Origin: Streptococcaceae bacterium AF54-32pH5A
GTDB lineage: Bacteria > Bacillota > Bacilli > Lactobacillales > Streptococcaceae
DNA: 64,000 nt
Assembly: GCA_027682205.1 (NCBI GenBank)
Contig: JAQDAD010000001.1
Coordinates: 682,001-746,000, forward strand
Direction of reading: 5' to 3'
A model generated the notes under the pieces. The model ran no database searches. It was not told the origin of the DNA and saw only the letters and a program-made list of their open reading frames with translations. Positions 1 to 6,878 of the stretch are shown in pieces. The position numbers and the translations under genes were made by a program. Numbering within the stretch: the stretch's first letter is position 1; each line of letters starts with the position of its first letter.

Positions 1-68
1 TTTCCTTCTTCGGCTTGTCGACTATCAACAACACTAGACTTAGTAGCCCCACATTTTGGACAACGCAT
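1..68 (-). CDS. nrdR: NrdR transcriptional regulator, N-terminal part (cut by window edge)
   Basis: The minus strand from position 68 reads [20 protein letters not shown], the first CxxC of the NrdR zinc ribbon followed by the conserved SSVVDSR segment. NrdR binds ATP/dATP and represses ribonucleotide reductase genes by binding NrdR boxes. Only about 22 residues lie in the window; the second zinc-binding pair and the ATP-cone are outside. A GAGGGAAATGC stretch just upstream supplies a ribosome site. It is divergent from the GntR gene, with about 140 bases between them. The N-terminal motif is very distinctive. Confidence 0.9.
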   Translation of the reverse strand, partial: MRCPKCGATKSSVVDSRQAEEG

Positions 69-142
69 GCATTTCCCTCCTTGTCGTTTTCTTTTCATTA
101 TACCATTTTTTGAGTAATTCCCAAAACAATTCTCATTTTTAC

Positions 143-171
143 TTGACAAGTTTTTTGTTTTATTGTATTAT
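143..171 (+). promoter_or_regulatory. Sigma-A promoter of the GntR-ABC operon
   Basis: TTGACA at 143-148 and TATTAT at 166-171 are separated by 17 bases, and the regulator start lies about 38 bases downstream. GntR/YtrA-type regulators usually repress their own operon, so the operator probably overlaps this promoter; no clear palindrome was picked out. Confidence 0.75.
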
Positions 172-208
172 TTAATTAGAACAACAAAGAAAAAGAAAGG
201 AGACTATG

Positions 209-574
209 ATGTCCTGGATTTTTGATAATACAAAACCCATCTATTTACAGATTATGGAAAAAATCAAACTAGAGATTGTTTCCCATAAACTGGAACCCAA
301 CCAACAGCTCCCAACAGTGAGAGAACTGGCAAGTGAGGCTGGGGTCAATCCCAATACTATCCAACGTGCCTTGTCTGATCTTGAGCGTGAAGGCTTGGTC
401 TACAGCAAGCGCACAACCGGACGCTTTGTGACAGAAGATCGGGACTTAATTGTCCAAACTCGTAAGCAACTATCTGAGGAGCAACTGAAAAACTTTGTAA
501 CTGGTATGCTTCAATTTGGCTATCAAAAAGAAGAACTGCCAAATGTGCTTAGCGAATACATCAAAGGAGTGTAA
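209..574 (+). CDS. GntR-family (YtrA subfamily) transcriptional regulator
   Basis: A 121-residue protein with an N-terminal winged helix-turn-helix (PIYLQIMEKIK, then LPTVRELASEAGVNPNTIQR, residues about 10-60) and only a short helical tail. That architecture defines the YtrA type, which has no large ligand domain and normally sits at the head of an ABC transporter operon. Two ATGs are adjacent (206 and 209); 209 has better spacing to AAGGAG at 197-202. The next gene starts 5 bases after its stop, so it is co-transcribed with the transporter and probably represses it. The inducing signal (often a cell-wall antibiotic in relatives) cannot be read from sequence. Confidence 0.88.
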   Translation: MSWIFDNTKPIYLQIMEKIKLEIVSHKLEPNQQLPTVRELASEAGVNPNTIQRALSDLEREGLVYSKRTTGRFVTEDRDLIVQTRKQLSEEQLKNFVTGMLQFGYQKEELPNVLSEYIKGV

Positions 575-578
575 AATT

Positions 579-1274
579 ATGACATTACTAGCATTTGAAA
601 ATGTATCCAAATCCTATGGGGCTACAGCAGCACTTAACAATGTTTCCCTTGAGATTCCCGCTGGAAAAATCGTCGGGCTTCTCGGTCCAAACGGATCTGG
701 AAAAACAACCTTGATCAAGCTGATTAACGGACTTCTCCAGCCAGACCAAGGACGTGTCCTCATTAACAACATGGACCCGAGTCCTGCTACCAAGGCCATT
801 GTCTCTTATCTACCAGACACGACTTATCTGAATGAACAGATGAAAATCAAAGAAGCACTGACCTACTTTAAAACTTTCTACCAAGATTTCAATCTTGAGC
901 GGGCTCAGCATCTTTTAGCAGATCTTGGCATTGATGAAAACAGTCGCCTCAAGAAATTATCGAAAGGGAACAAGGAAAAGGTTCAATTAATCCTCGTTAT
1001 GAGCCGTGAAGCTCGTCTCTACGTGCTCGACGAACCGATTGGTGGTGTGGATCCAGCTGCCCGTGACTATATCTTGAACACCATCATCAACAACTACTCA
1101 CCAACTTCAACTGTCTTGATTTCTACCCACTTGATTTCGGATATTGAGCCAATCTTGGATGAAATCATCTTCCTCAATAACGGAAAAGTTGTCCGTCAAG
1201 GAAATGTAGATGATATTCGTTACGAGTCAGGTGAATCAATTGATCAGCTCTTCCGCCAGGAATTTAAAGCCTAA
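579..1274 (+). CDS. ABC transporter ATP-binding protein
   Basis: A 231-residue nucleotide-binding domain. The Walker A motif is GPNGSGKTT, the signature region is LSKGNKEK (degenerate compared with LSGGQ) and the Walker B is LYVLDEPIGGVD, followed by an ISTHLISD switch histidine. The reading frame is open further upstream, but the ATG at 579 has AAGGAG about 9 bases before it and starts with the typical MTLLAFENVSKSYG. It lies between the GntR regulator and the permease below, with which it should form the transporter. The substrate is unknown; a divergent signature is common in this GntR-linked class. Confidence 0.9.
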   Translation: MTLLAFENVSKSYGATAALNNVSLEIPAGKIVGLLGPNGSGKTTLIKLINGLLQPDQGRVLINNMDPSPATKAIVSYLPDTTYLNEQMKIKEALTYFKTFYQDFNLERAQHLLADLGIDENSRLKKLSKGNKEKVQLILVMSREARLYVLDEPIGGVDPAARDYILNTIINNYSPTSTVLISTHLISDIEPILDEIIFLNNGKVVRQGNVDDIRYESGESIDQLFRQEFKA

Positions 1275-1289
1275 GCAAAGGAGATTATT

Positions 1290-2024
1290 ATGTTTTGGAA
1301 TTTAGTTCGCTATGAATTTAAAAATGTTAACAAATGGTATCTAGCGCTCTATGGTGCTGTGCTTGCAATTTCGGTTTTGATTGGTGCATCCATTTCTGGT
1401 ATTAGTCAGACCTACACTAGTTACGGTAATGACCCCTACTATCTGTTAGGCTTTCTGATCTTAGTTTTTGGGGGACTCAGCGTTACTCTCTGGATCGCAA
1501 CAATCTTTCTAATCATCCGACGCTTCAAGGGAAGTGTCTACGATCGCCAGGGCTATCTGACATTGACGCTCCCCGTCTCTGAACACCAAATCATCACCGC
1601 CAAATTACTAGGTGCTCTCATTTGGTCAATCATAAGCTATATTGTATTTATCTTGAGTATCATTATTATCTTCTCACTCACCCCTGTAGTGAAAGATTTG
1701 CCACTCCTCTATCGATTTATCTCTCCTTATCTCGGTTACGGTTGGCTCTATGCCCTCTCTCTTCTGGTGGGTTCAATTACTTGGATTTTATCGATTTACC
1801 TTTGTATCTCAATTGGTCAACTATTTAACGAATATCGTGCCGCTATGGGAATTTTAGCCTATATCGTTCTTAACATCGTGATTGGCTATATTTCTATCTT
1901 CTTCCGAATGGATTATGATTTTAACCTCCTAATCAGCGTTGATCTCCTCAAAGATTTCATTCTAGCAATTATCTACTACCTCGGAACCTACTATATTTTG
2001 AAAAACAAAGTTAACTTGCAATAA
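1290..2024 (+). CDS. ABC transporter permease (ABC-2 type, hypothetical substrate)
   Basis: A 244-residue integral membrane protein with about six hydrophobic segments and no soluble domain, starting 15 bases after the ATPase gene with AAAGGAG in between. Gene order regulator-ATPase-permease matches YtrA-type operons, so it is the membrane half of that transporter. A terminator follows directly. No substrate-specific motif was recognised. Confidence 0.85.
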   Translation: MFWNLVRYEFKNVNKWYLALYGAVLAISVLIGASISGISQTYTSYGNDPYYLLGFLILVFGGLSVTLWIATIFLIIRRFKGSVYDRQGYLTLTLPVSEHQIITAKLLGALIWSIISYIVFILSIIIIFSLTPVVKDLPLLYRFISPYLGYGWLYALSLLVGSITWILSIYLCISIGQLFNEYRAAMGILAYIVLNIVIGYISIFFRMDYDFNLLISVDLLKDFILAIIYYLGTYYILKNKVNLQ

Positions 2025-2030
2025 AAAATG

Positions 2031-2055
2031 CCCAGCTAGAAAGCTGGGTTTTTCT
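2031..2055 (+). terminator. Intrinsic terminator after the GntR-ABC operon
   Basis: A 7-bp perfect stem (CCCAGCT at 2031-2037 and AGCTGGG at 2042-2048) with a 4-base loop is followed by a T-run. It lies between the convergent ABC operon and lrgB, and the A-run on its other side could let it serve both. Confidence 0.85.
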
Positions 2056-2751
2056 TTAACTCAATATCAAACTGGCTACAATAGGACTTACAAAGACATA
2101 GAGAATACCAGTGACACCGATAGCCAAACCGCCCATGGCTCCTGCTACAGAACCGTATCGAAAGGCCGTTCCAGTTCCGACAGCATGTCCTGTCCCTCCA
2201 AGAGAAAGTCCAACAGCTACCGGATCATCTATCTTCAACCACTTCAAAAGTGTTGGTCCGATAACACTAGTCAAGATCCCAGTCGCCACTACGACGACCA
2301 AGGTTACTGTCGTCAAGCCTTGCAATTTTTCTGTGATTCCAACTGCCATGGCAGTTGTCACCGACTTGGGAAAGAGAGAAATGGCTAGGAAAAAGTCCAT
2401 ACCAAAGATTTTTGCCACTATGGCGGTGAAGCCAGTATTGACAACTACTGCTAGCAGACTACCAAAGAGAATACTCCGCGCATGGTGCTTCATCAGATGA
2501 AAACTCTTATAAAGCGGAATCCCTAGAGCTACGGTCGATGGGACGATCAAGTTGTTCAGATAAACTCCACCTTGATAGTAATCTTGGTAAGAAATACCCG
2601 TCACCTTTAGAAAGATGATAATGAAAATAGCTGACAAAAGCAAGGGCGTTGTCAAAGGATGTGGAAAACGTCTGTAAATCAACATTCCCGCTAGATAAGC
2701 TAGGATAGACAGGGCAAGCCCAAATAGAGGATTGGATACAAATTCGCTCAT
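2056..2751 (-). CDS. lrgB: LrgB/CidB-family antiholin-like membrane protein
   Basis: A 231-residue polytopic protein. The FPKSVTTAMAVGI stretch and a C-terminal GTGHAVGTGTAFRYG segment are hallmarks of the LrgB/YohK family. It acts in the membrane with LrgA, where the pair modulates murein hydrolase activity and autolysis; in some species the pair also moves pyruvate. Its ATG overlaps the lrgA stop by 4 bases (ATGA), and its ribosome site GGAGA lies inside lrgA, so the two are translationally coupled. Confidence 0.93.
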   Translation of the reverse strand: MSEFVSNPLFGLALSILAYLAGMLIYRRFPHPLTTPLLLSAIFIIIFLKVTGISYQDYYQGGVYLNNLIVPSTVALGIPLYKSFHLMKHHARSILFGSLLAVVVNTGFTAIVAKIFGMDFFLAISLFPKSVTTAMAVGITEKLQGLTTVTLVVVVATGILTSVIGPTLLKWLKIDDPVAVGLSLGGTGHAVGTGTAFRYGSVAGAMGGLAIGVTGILYVFVSPIVASLILS

Positions 2752-3122
2752 TTGGCATCTCCTTTCTCATAATCTCCCTCAAACCGTCTCTTGATAAACT
2801 GAACCACTAGGGCGATGAGGATAATATTGATGACAGCTGCAAAAAAGACAATCAAAACGATAGGTAAGAGGTAGGGAGCAATCACATCAAACTTTTCCAT
2901 GATTCCCACCGCTGGCGGCAAAAAGAGAATGGTCATATTGGCCAGCAAGAAATTCCCAACCATATTAACATGCCTCGTTCTCAGCCACTTGAACTGTAGG
3001 GCTATAAAAAGAATAATCAAACCGATAATACTGCCTGGAATGGGCAGATGAAAGAAACTAGAGATTCCTTCACCGATTAGAGAAATCACAAAAAGAATCA
3101 TTAATTGAACATATAATTTCAT
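2748..3122 (-). CDS. lrgA: LrgA/CidA-family holin-like protein
   Basis: A 124-residue protein with four predicted membrane segments and the family features PGSIIGLIILF and LLANMTILFLPPAVGIM. The frame is open to an upstream start at 3152, but the ATG at 3122 is chosen because CAAGGAG sits 8-9 bases before it and MKLYVQLMI is the usual beginning. LrgA is a small holin-like partner of LrgB controlling autolysis. A CodY-box-like sequence lies 43-57 bases upstream. Confidence 0.92.
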   Translation of the reverse strand: MKLYVQLMILFVISLIGEGISSFFHLPIPGSIIGLIILFIALQFKWLRTRHVNMVGNFLLANMTILFLPPAVGIMEKFDVIAPYLLPIVLIVFFAAVINIILIALVVQFIKRRFEGDYEKGDAK

Positions 3123-3164
3123 CCTAAACTCCTTGAAATAGAACTCTTGCATACCAGTTTACTC

Positions 3165-3179
3165 TTTTTTCAGAAAATT
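3165..3179. promoter_or_regulatory. CodY-box-like sequence upstream of lrgAB
   Basis: TTTTTTCAGAAAATT differs from the canonical CodY box AATTTTCWGAAAATT at the first two bases only. It is in the lrgA-marR divergent region, upstream of lrgA. CodY control of lrg genes is known in other streptococci; here it is inferred from the match alone. Confidence 0.45.
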
Positions 3180-3206
3180 TCAAGGAAATATCGAAATTTT
3201 TCTTTC

Positions 3207-3235
3207 TTGCATGGATTAGATAAAAGTAGTATAAT
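3207..3235 (+). promoter_or_regulatory. Promoter of the MarR regulator gene
   Basis: TTGCAT at 3207-3212, a 17-base spacer and a perfect TATAAT at 3230-3235. The predicted start site falls on the first base pairs of the inverted repeat at 3237-3250, the classical position for autorepression. Confidence 0.75.
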
Positions 3236-3236
3236 C

Positions 3237-3250
3237 ATTGCATGCGCAAT
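3237..3250. promoter_or_regulatory. Putative MarR operator 1
   Basis: ATTGC-ATGC-GCAAT, a perfect 5-bp inverted repeat with a 4-base spacer, directly downstream of the -10 of the MarR gene. A near copy recurs at 3716-3729; both are followed by CAT and share TTGCRTGCGCAATCAT. Two copies flanking the regulator gene make it a strong operator candidate. Confidence 0.7.
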
Positions 3251-3318
3251 CATCTTGTGTTACAAAGACAGTTAGTAATGACTTTGTGATTTTTACTTTG
3301 AAAAGAAAGGAGAAAGCA

Positions 3319-3699
3319 ATGACCTATTTGGAAAGGTGGTTTGACTACAACCGCCGTCAAAAGGAAATGGAAGCCATGTTGGAAGAAACTGTTGCCCAGC
3401 AGAGTGAACAAAGGCTGAACTTGAAAGAGTTTTACCTGCTCTACTATCTGAATCTAGCCCAAGAAAAATCTCTACGACAGATTGACCTGCCAGATAAACT
3501 CCATCTCAGTCCGAGCGCTGTTTCTCGAATGGTGGCCCGACTAGAAGAGAAAAACTGTGGTTTGCTTAGTCGCAGATGTTGCGATCAGGATAGACGGGCT
3601 AGTTTTATCTGCCTGACTGACGAGGGACAAACGACCCTAGCTTACCTGCAAAAGGCCGTCGAAGAAAGACTGGAAACGAGTCTTGACTTTATTTCTTAA
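3319..3699 (+). CDS. MarR-family transcriptional regulator with four cysteines
   Basis: A 126-residue winged-helix protein; the recognition helix is LHLSPSAVSRMVARLEEKN (about 61-79) and the wing is LLSRRCCDQDRRASF (about 82-96), the DxRR pattern of MarR proteins. Cysteines lie at 80, 87, 88 and 98, clustered around the wing, which is unusual and suggests redox sensing. The start at 3319 follows AAAGGAG; upstream codons in frame are rejected because they would begin at the predicted operator. It precedes a DUF4649-trxA operon whose promoter carries the same operator motif. DNA-binding family is certain; ligand and redox role are inference. Confidence 0.85.
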   Translation: MTYLERWFDYNRRQKEMEAMLEETVAQQSEQRLNLKEFYLLYYLNLAQEKSLRQIDLPDKLHLSPSAVSRMVARLEEKNCGLLSRRCCDQDRRASFICLTDEGQTTLAYLQKAVEERLETSLDFIS

Positions 3700-3715
3700 T
3701 CAGTTTTTTTAAAAA

Positions 3716-3729
3716 GTTGCGTGCGCAAT
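3716..3729. promoter_or_regulatory. Putative MarR operator 2
   Basis: GTTGC-GTGC-GCAAT, differing from operator 1 in two positions and also followed by CAT. It sits 8 bases upstream of the -35 element of the next operon, so binding there could activate the promoter or block upstream contacts rather than simply occlude it. Confidence 0.65.
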
Positions 3730-3737
3730 CATTTTTC

Positions 3738-3766
3738 TTGACATTCCTCTTTTCAAGGAGTACAAT
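3738..3766 (+). promoter_or_regulatory. Promoter of the DUF4649-trxA operon
   Basis: TTGACA at 3738-3743 and TACAAT at 3761-3766 with an exact 17-base spacer. The start codon of the first gene lies about 23 bases past the predicted start site. Confidence 0.85.
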
Positions 3767-3795
3767 AAAGTCAAGATTGAATAAAGGAGTTTTAT

Positions 3796-4017
3796 ATGAT
3801 CGAAATTACCTATCTAGACGCCAGCAAGCAAGAGAGAACCATGACTTTTGAGTCTTATGAAGACTTTGAACGTTCTCAACAAGCCTGCCTTATCGGCGTC
3901 GCAGACTACTATACAGTCCAAAAATTAACCTACAATGGTCATGATTTGGACTACCATGGGACTTATGGAGATGTCTTCTTCTATCTCATGAAACAAGATT
4001 TAAGCCAATATAAGTAA
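3796..4017 (+). CDS. DUF4649 family protein
   Basis: A 73-residue cytoplasmic protein beginning MIEITYLDASKQERTMTFES; the YDDF-like segment SYEDFERSQQ and DYHGTYGDVF ending fit the small streptococcal DUF4649 family. AAAGGAG lies 8 bases before the ATG. It ends 13 bases before trxA and shares its promoter. No function is known; constant proximity to thioredoxin suggests a redox or stress setting, which is inference. Confidence 0.75.
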   Translation: MIEITYLDASKQERTMTFESYEDFERSQQACLIGVADYYTVQKLTYNGHDLDYHGTYGDVFFYLMKQDLSQYK

Positions 4018-4030
4018 AAGGAGAAATACA

Positions 4031-4345
4031 ATGGCAAAAGCAATTACAGATGCAACATTTGAACAAGAAACAAAAGACGGTTTGGTCTTGGTAGACTTCT
4101 GGGCAACTTGGTGTGGTCCATGTCGTATGCAAGGTCCAATCTTGGACAAATTGTCTGAAGAACTTTCAGAAGATGTCTTAAAAATCGTTAAAATGGACGT
4201 AGATGAAAATCCAAATACTGCTCGTGCATTTGGTATCATGTCTATCCCAACCCTTCTCTTCAAAAAAGACGGCCAAGTGGTGAAACAAGTTGCAGGTGTT
4301 CACACTGCAGAACAAATCAAGGCCATCGTTGCTGAATTGAGCTAA
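4031..4345 (+). CDS. trxA: Thioredoxin
   Basis: A 104-residue protein of the standard thioredoxin length. The active site WCGPC is at 27-31, within VDFWATWCGPCR, and the cis-proline motif SIPT is near residue 72. It reduces protein disulfides in the cytosol and is itself reduced by thioredoxin reductase. It is the second gene of a two-gene operon with a strong promoter next to a putative MarR operator, and a terminator follows 8 bases after the stop. Confidence 0.97.
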   Translation: MAKAITDATFEQETKDGLVLVDFWATWCGPCRMQGPILDKLSEELSEDVLKIVKMDVDENPNTARAFGIMSIPTLLFKKDGQVVKQVAGVHTAEQIKAIVAELS

Positions 4346-4353
4346 TCACGAAA

Positions 4354-4384
4354 CACTCCCATTCAAAAAGGGAGTGCTTTTTTG
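4354..4384 (+). terminator. Terminator of trxA
   Basis: CACTCCC at 4354-4360 pairs with GGGAGTG at 4370-4376, followed by seven T's. Confidence 0.88.
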
Positions 4385-4392
4385 TTCGTATA

Positions 4393-4437
4393 GAAAAAGC
4401 CCTGTTCCTCAAATTAAGGAGCAAGGCTCTTTTTGTT
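4393..4437 (-). terminator. Terminator of the aquaporin gene
   Basis: On the minus strand AGCC..GGAGCAA and its complement form an interrupted stem (fwd AAAAAGCC ... GGCTCTTTTT) with T-runs at both ends, just past the aquaporin stop. It may stop transcription in both directions. Confidence 0.7.
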
Positions 4438-4439
4438 TA

Positions 4440-5108
4440 TTATTCTTCTGTGCCAAGGCAGTTTTTAGCAACAAGAGCTGCAAGAACGCCACCAACGATT
4501 GGTGCAAGAATGAAAATCCAAACTTGTTGAAGAGCTACGCCACCTACCAAGACAGCTGGTGCCAAGCTACGAGCTGGGTTTACTGAAAGTCCAGTGATGT
4601 TCAATCCCACAAGGATCATCGCCATCAAAGACAAACCGATTACCAAACCAGCAATCGCGCCATTTCCTTTGCTTGCTGATGTTACAGTCATGATAACCAA
4701 AACAAACAAGAAAGTTGCAATTGTTTCAAACAAGAAACCACCAAAGACAGTGACACCGTTTGCCAAGGCATTTTCACCAAGACTAGCAGTTGACATTCCT
4801 GAGTTAGACAAGAGGAAGAATACTGCAGCTGACGCAAGGAAAGCTCCAACTACTTGACCAAGGATGTAGTTGACAAGCTCAGAAGATGACAAACGCTTGT
4901 TTACAAACATAGCAATCGAAACAGCTGGGTTTAAGTGAGCACCTGAAACAGTTCCGATTGAGAAAGCTGCAACCACGATTGCCAAACCAAAGGCAAAAGC
5001 AATTCCAAGGTGTCCAAGACCTTCAACACCATTTCCAAAAACAACGGCTCCTGTTCCGATGAATACAAGCATAAATGTACCGATTAATTCAGCAACAAAT
5101 TTTTTCAT
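4440..5108 (-). CDS. Aquaporin / MIP-family channel
   Basis: A 222-residue six-helix protein with both half-helix signatures: HLNPAVS (NPA near residues 60-62) and SVNPARS near 177. It forms a passive membrane pore. The length and lack of the extra extracellular loop of glycerol facilitators favour an AqpZ-like water channel; relatives in streptococci have been linked to hydrogen peroxide or oxygen passage. A GGAGACTT ribosome site precedes the ATG. It converges on trxA, so the two share a bidirectional terminator region. Substrate beyond water is not provable here. Confidence 0.9.
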   Translation of the reverse strand: MKKFVAELIGTFMLVFIGTGAVVFGNGVEGLGHLGIAFAFGLAIVVAAFSIGTVSGAHLNPAVSIAMFVNKRLSSSELVNYILGQVVGAFLASAAVFFLLSNSGMSTASLGENALANGVTVFGGFLFETIATFLFVLVIMTVTSASKGNGAIAGLVIGLSLMAMILVGLNITGLSVNPARSLAPAVLVGGVALQQVWIFILAPIVGGVLAALVAKNCLGTEE

Positions 5109-5217
5109 GATAAGTCTCCTTTTTTCAAACTATGTATTAGTCTATCAGAAGAAGGAAAGGGTTTCAAGAAAAGTGATTGGAAAGTTTTTTGAAAATCATA
5201 AAATGACTCGCTTGTCC

Positions 5218-6009
5218 TTAGTATTGAAAAGATCGAATAGCTTGTTTCAAGTCATCTTGTAAACTATTTCTCTGGTCAAGTTGGACATAGACTTCCAGCA
5301 AACATGATCTGAAGTTGGAAAATTTATGGAAATCGTTTGCTTCTTTCAGGGGGAATTCGACTGTTTGCAGCCAAGCAGTGAGTAGGGACGATTCGATTTT
5401 CCCTCGTAAGATTGGTTCATAGAACGCTCTGGCTAACCGCCAATCTTCATCATTTGTAAAACGAATCTCAACACGTTTAAAGATTTTCCCAATGATCTCA
5501 AATGCTTCGGCTATATCTGACTTTGGAAATCTAGGATGGCATATAACTTCCGTCAAGAGATCACCACCATGCGCAAATGCATGGATCCAACCAAACTGAT
5601 GAGAGTAGCCTGTCGTCTCTTTTTCCTTTGAAAGATAGTACAATCCTTGATTTAGCATGGTAGCCCTGATAGTAGAAGACAACTGCTGATAATAAAGTGA
5701 CTCCTTAGTACCATCGTAGGACAGTAGATTGGCATAAATAAGTGCCCTAAAAGAACGTTTAAGAGCTGAAACTCCTCTACTATCAATCTCTTTGTATAGA
5801 CCTTCATCAGATGAGACTTCTTCTGCAATAAAATGAAACTGCTCAAGGGTAAACAACTCTTCTTGAAAGCCCCTGGCTAAACTAGTAAAAACAAGTTCGT
5901 CTCGAATTTCTGGCGAGGGATCTCCCAAATGCTCAAGCAACCACTGAATTTCTTCTCGGCTATAGCTTGGTTTTGCTTCTGTCACTTTTCTTTGTAACTC
6001 TTGATACAT
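5218..6009 (-). CDS. DUF2785 family protein
   Basis: A 263-residue soluble helical protein. Features include WLLEHLGDPSPEIRDELVF near the start and GYSHQFGWIHAFAHGGDLL in the middle, typical of DUF2785. The ATG at 6009 is preferred over the TTG two codons earlier because GAGG lies 8 bases upstream of it. The function is unknown. It is the last gene of a long minus-strand run, separated by about 50 bases from the neighbour upstream. Confidence 0.8.
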   Translation of the reverse strand: MYQELQRKVTEAKPSYSREEIQWLLEHLGDPSPEIRDELVFTSLARGFQEELFTLEQFHFIAEEVSSDEGLYKEIDSRGVSALKRSFRALIYANLLSYDGTKESLYYQQLSSTIRATMLNQGLYYLSKEKETTGYSHQFGWIHAFAHGGDLLTEVICHPRFPKSDIAEAFEIIGKIFKRVEIRFTNDEDWRLARAFYEPILRGKIESSLLTAWLQTVEFPLKEANDFHKFSNFRSCLLEVYVQLDQRNSLQDDLKQAIRSFQY

Positions 6010-6066
6010 GGTCAATACCTCTACATTTCTAGTAACTTATCAAAAAGCCATCCGCAGATGACTTTC

Positions 6067-6849
6067 TTATTCTGTTTTCGATGGACGTTTTCCTGCAGCA
6101 ATTGCATCGGCCTCTGTCATCTCAACAACGTTAGCTTTATTAGTTTTTGGAGGCATTCTATCCTTACTATACCAATAAACTTTCGCATTCCCATGGTTTG
6201 CAACATAGACAATTCTATCTTGCTGTTGGGCTTTAGTCTCAGCTTCACGCGCAGCTCTTTTTTCTTCCTCCTTTTGAGAAATTGAAGACTCAACTGCACC
6301 TATTCTATCAAGCAACTCTGTCTTTTTATCATTATTTTCAATCTGATTAACTGTCTCTTTAACAGACTTTACTTGACTCGCATCTTGGTTTTCTTCCAAT
6401 TGTTTGACTAAGGTTTCACCTTTTTCTTGCATCTCCTTTGTAGCTTTTTCTTTAGCAATTCTCTCTTCTTCTGCTTTTTCTTTAGCTTTTTTCTCTTCTT
6501 CAATTCGTTTTGCTTCCTCTATACTAGATGAAGTATCCGTGGTTGAAGCTGTCGAAGTAGTAGATGTCGTAGTCTGCTTAGTTTCTGATTGAGAAGATGA
6601 AATTTTCTTTGTGACTGTCGGAGTTTGGAGAGAAACTACAGCAATACTGACAATGAAAAGTCCTATCATTAGATTTCTTTTTCGAATATCTGGTGCTTTC
6701 TTTACAAAATACCAAATACCAATTCCACTCAAAACAAGATAGAGGGTTGGTAAAGCAATCAATAAAATAATGCCCAACAAGACTAGACCTATTTTGATAA
6801 AACGCATTCTTTGAGGATCTTGCTCTAGCCATTTTTTGATTCTATTCAT
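6067..6849 (-). CDS. Membrane-anchored protein with Ser/Thr-rich linker and coiled coil
   Basis: A 260-residue protein not recognised as a named family. Two membrane segments lie at about 17-48 and 61-77. A Ser/Thr-rich linker (about 84-110) is followed by a charged Glu/Lys/Ala coiled coil (about 110-215). The C-terminal module VYVANHGNAKVYWYSKDRMP ends with EADAIAAGKRPSKTE, which resembles the short extracytoplasmic tail domain that ends many Firmicute surface proteins and nuclease-like proteins, here without the usual cysteines. AGGAG precedes the ATG. It probably exposes the coiled coil outside the membrane. Confidence 0.7.
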   Translation of the reverse strand: MNRIKKWLEQDPQRMRFIKIGLVLLGIILLIALPTLYLVLSGIGIWYFVKKAPDIRKRNLMIGLFIVSIAVVSLQTPTVTKKISSSQSETKQTTTSTTSTASTTDTSSSIEEAKRIEEEKKAKEKAEEERIAKEKATKEMQEKGETLVKQLEENQDASQVKSVKETVNQIENNDKKTELLDRIGAVESSISQKEEEKRAAREAETKAQQQDRIVYVANHGNAKVYWYSKDRMPPKTNKANVVEMTEADAIAAGKRPSKTE

Positions 6850-6878
6850 ATTGTTCTCCTAACAACCTGTCTTAAACC

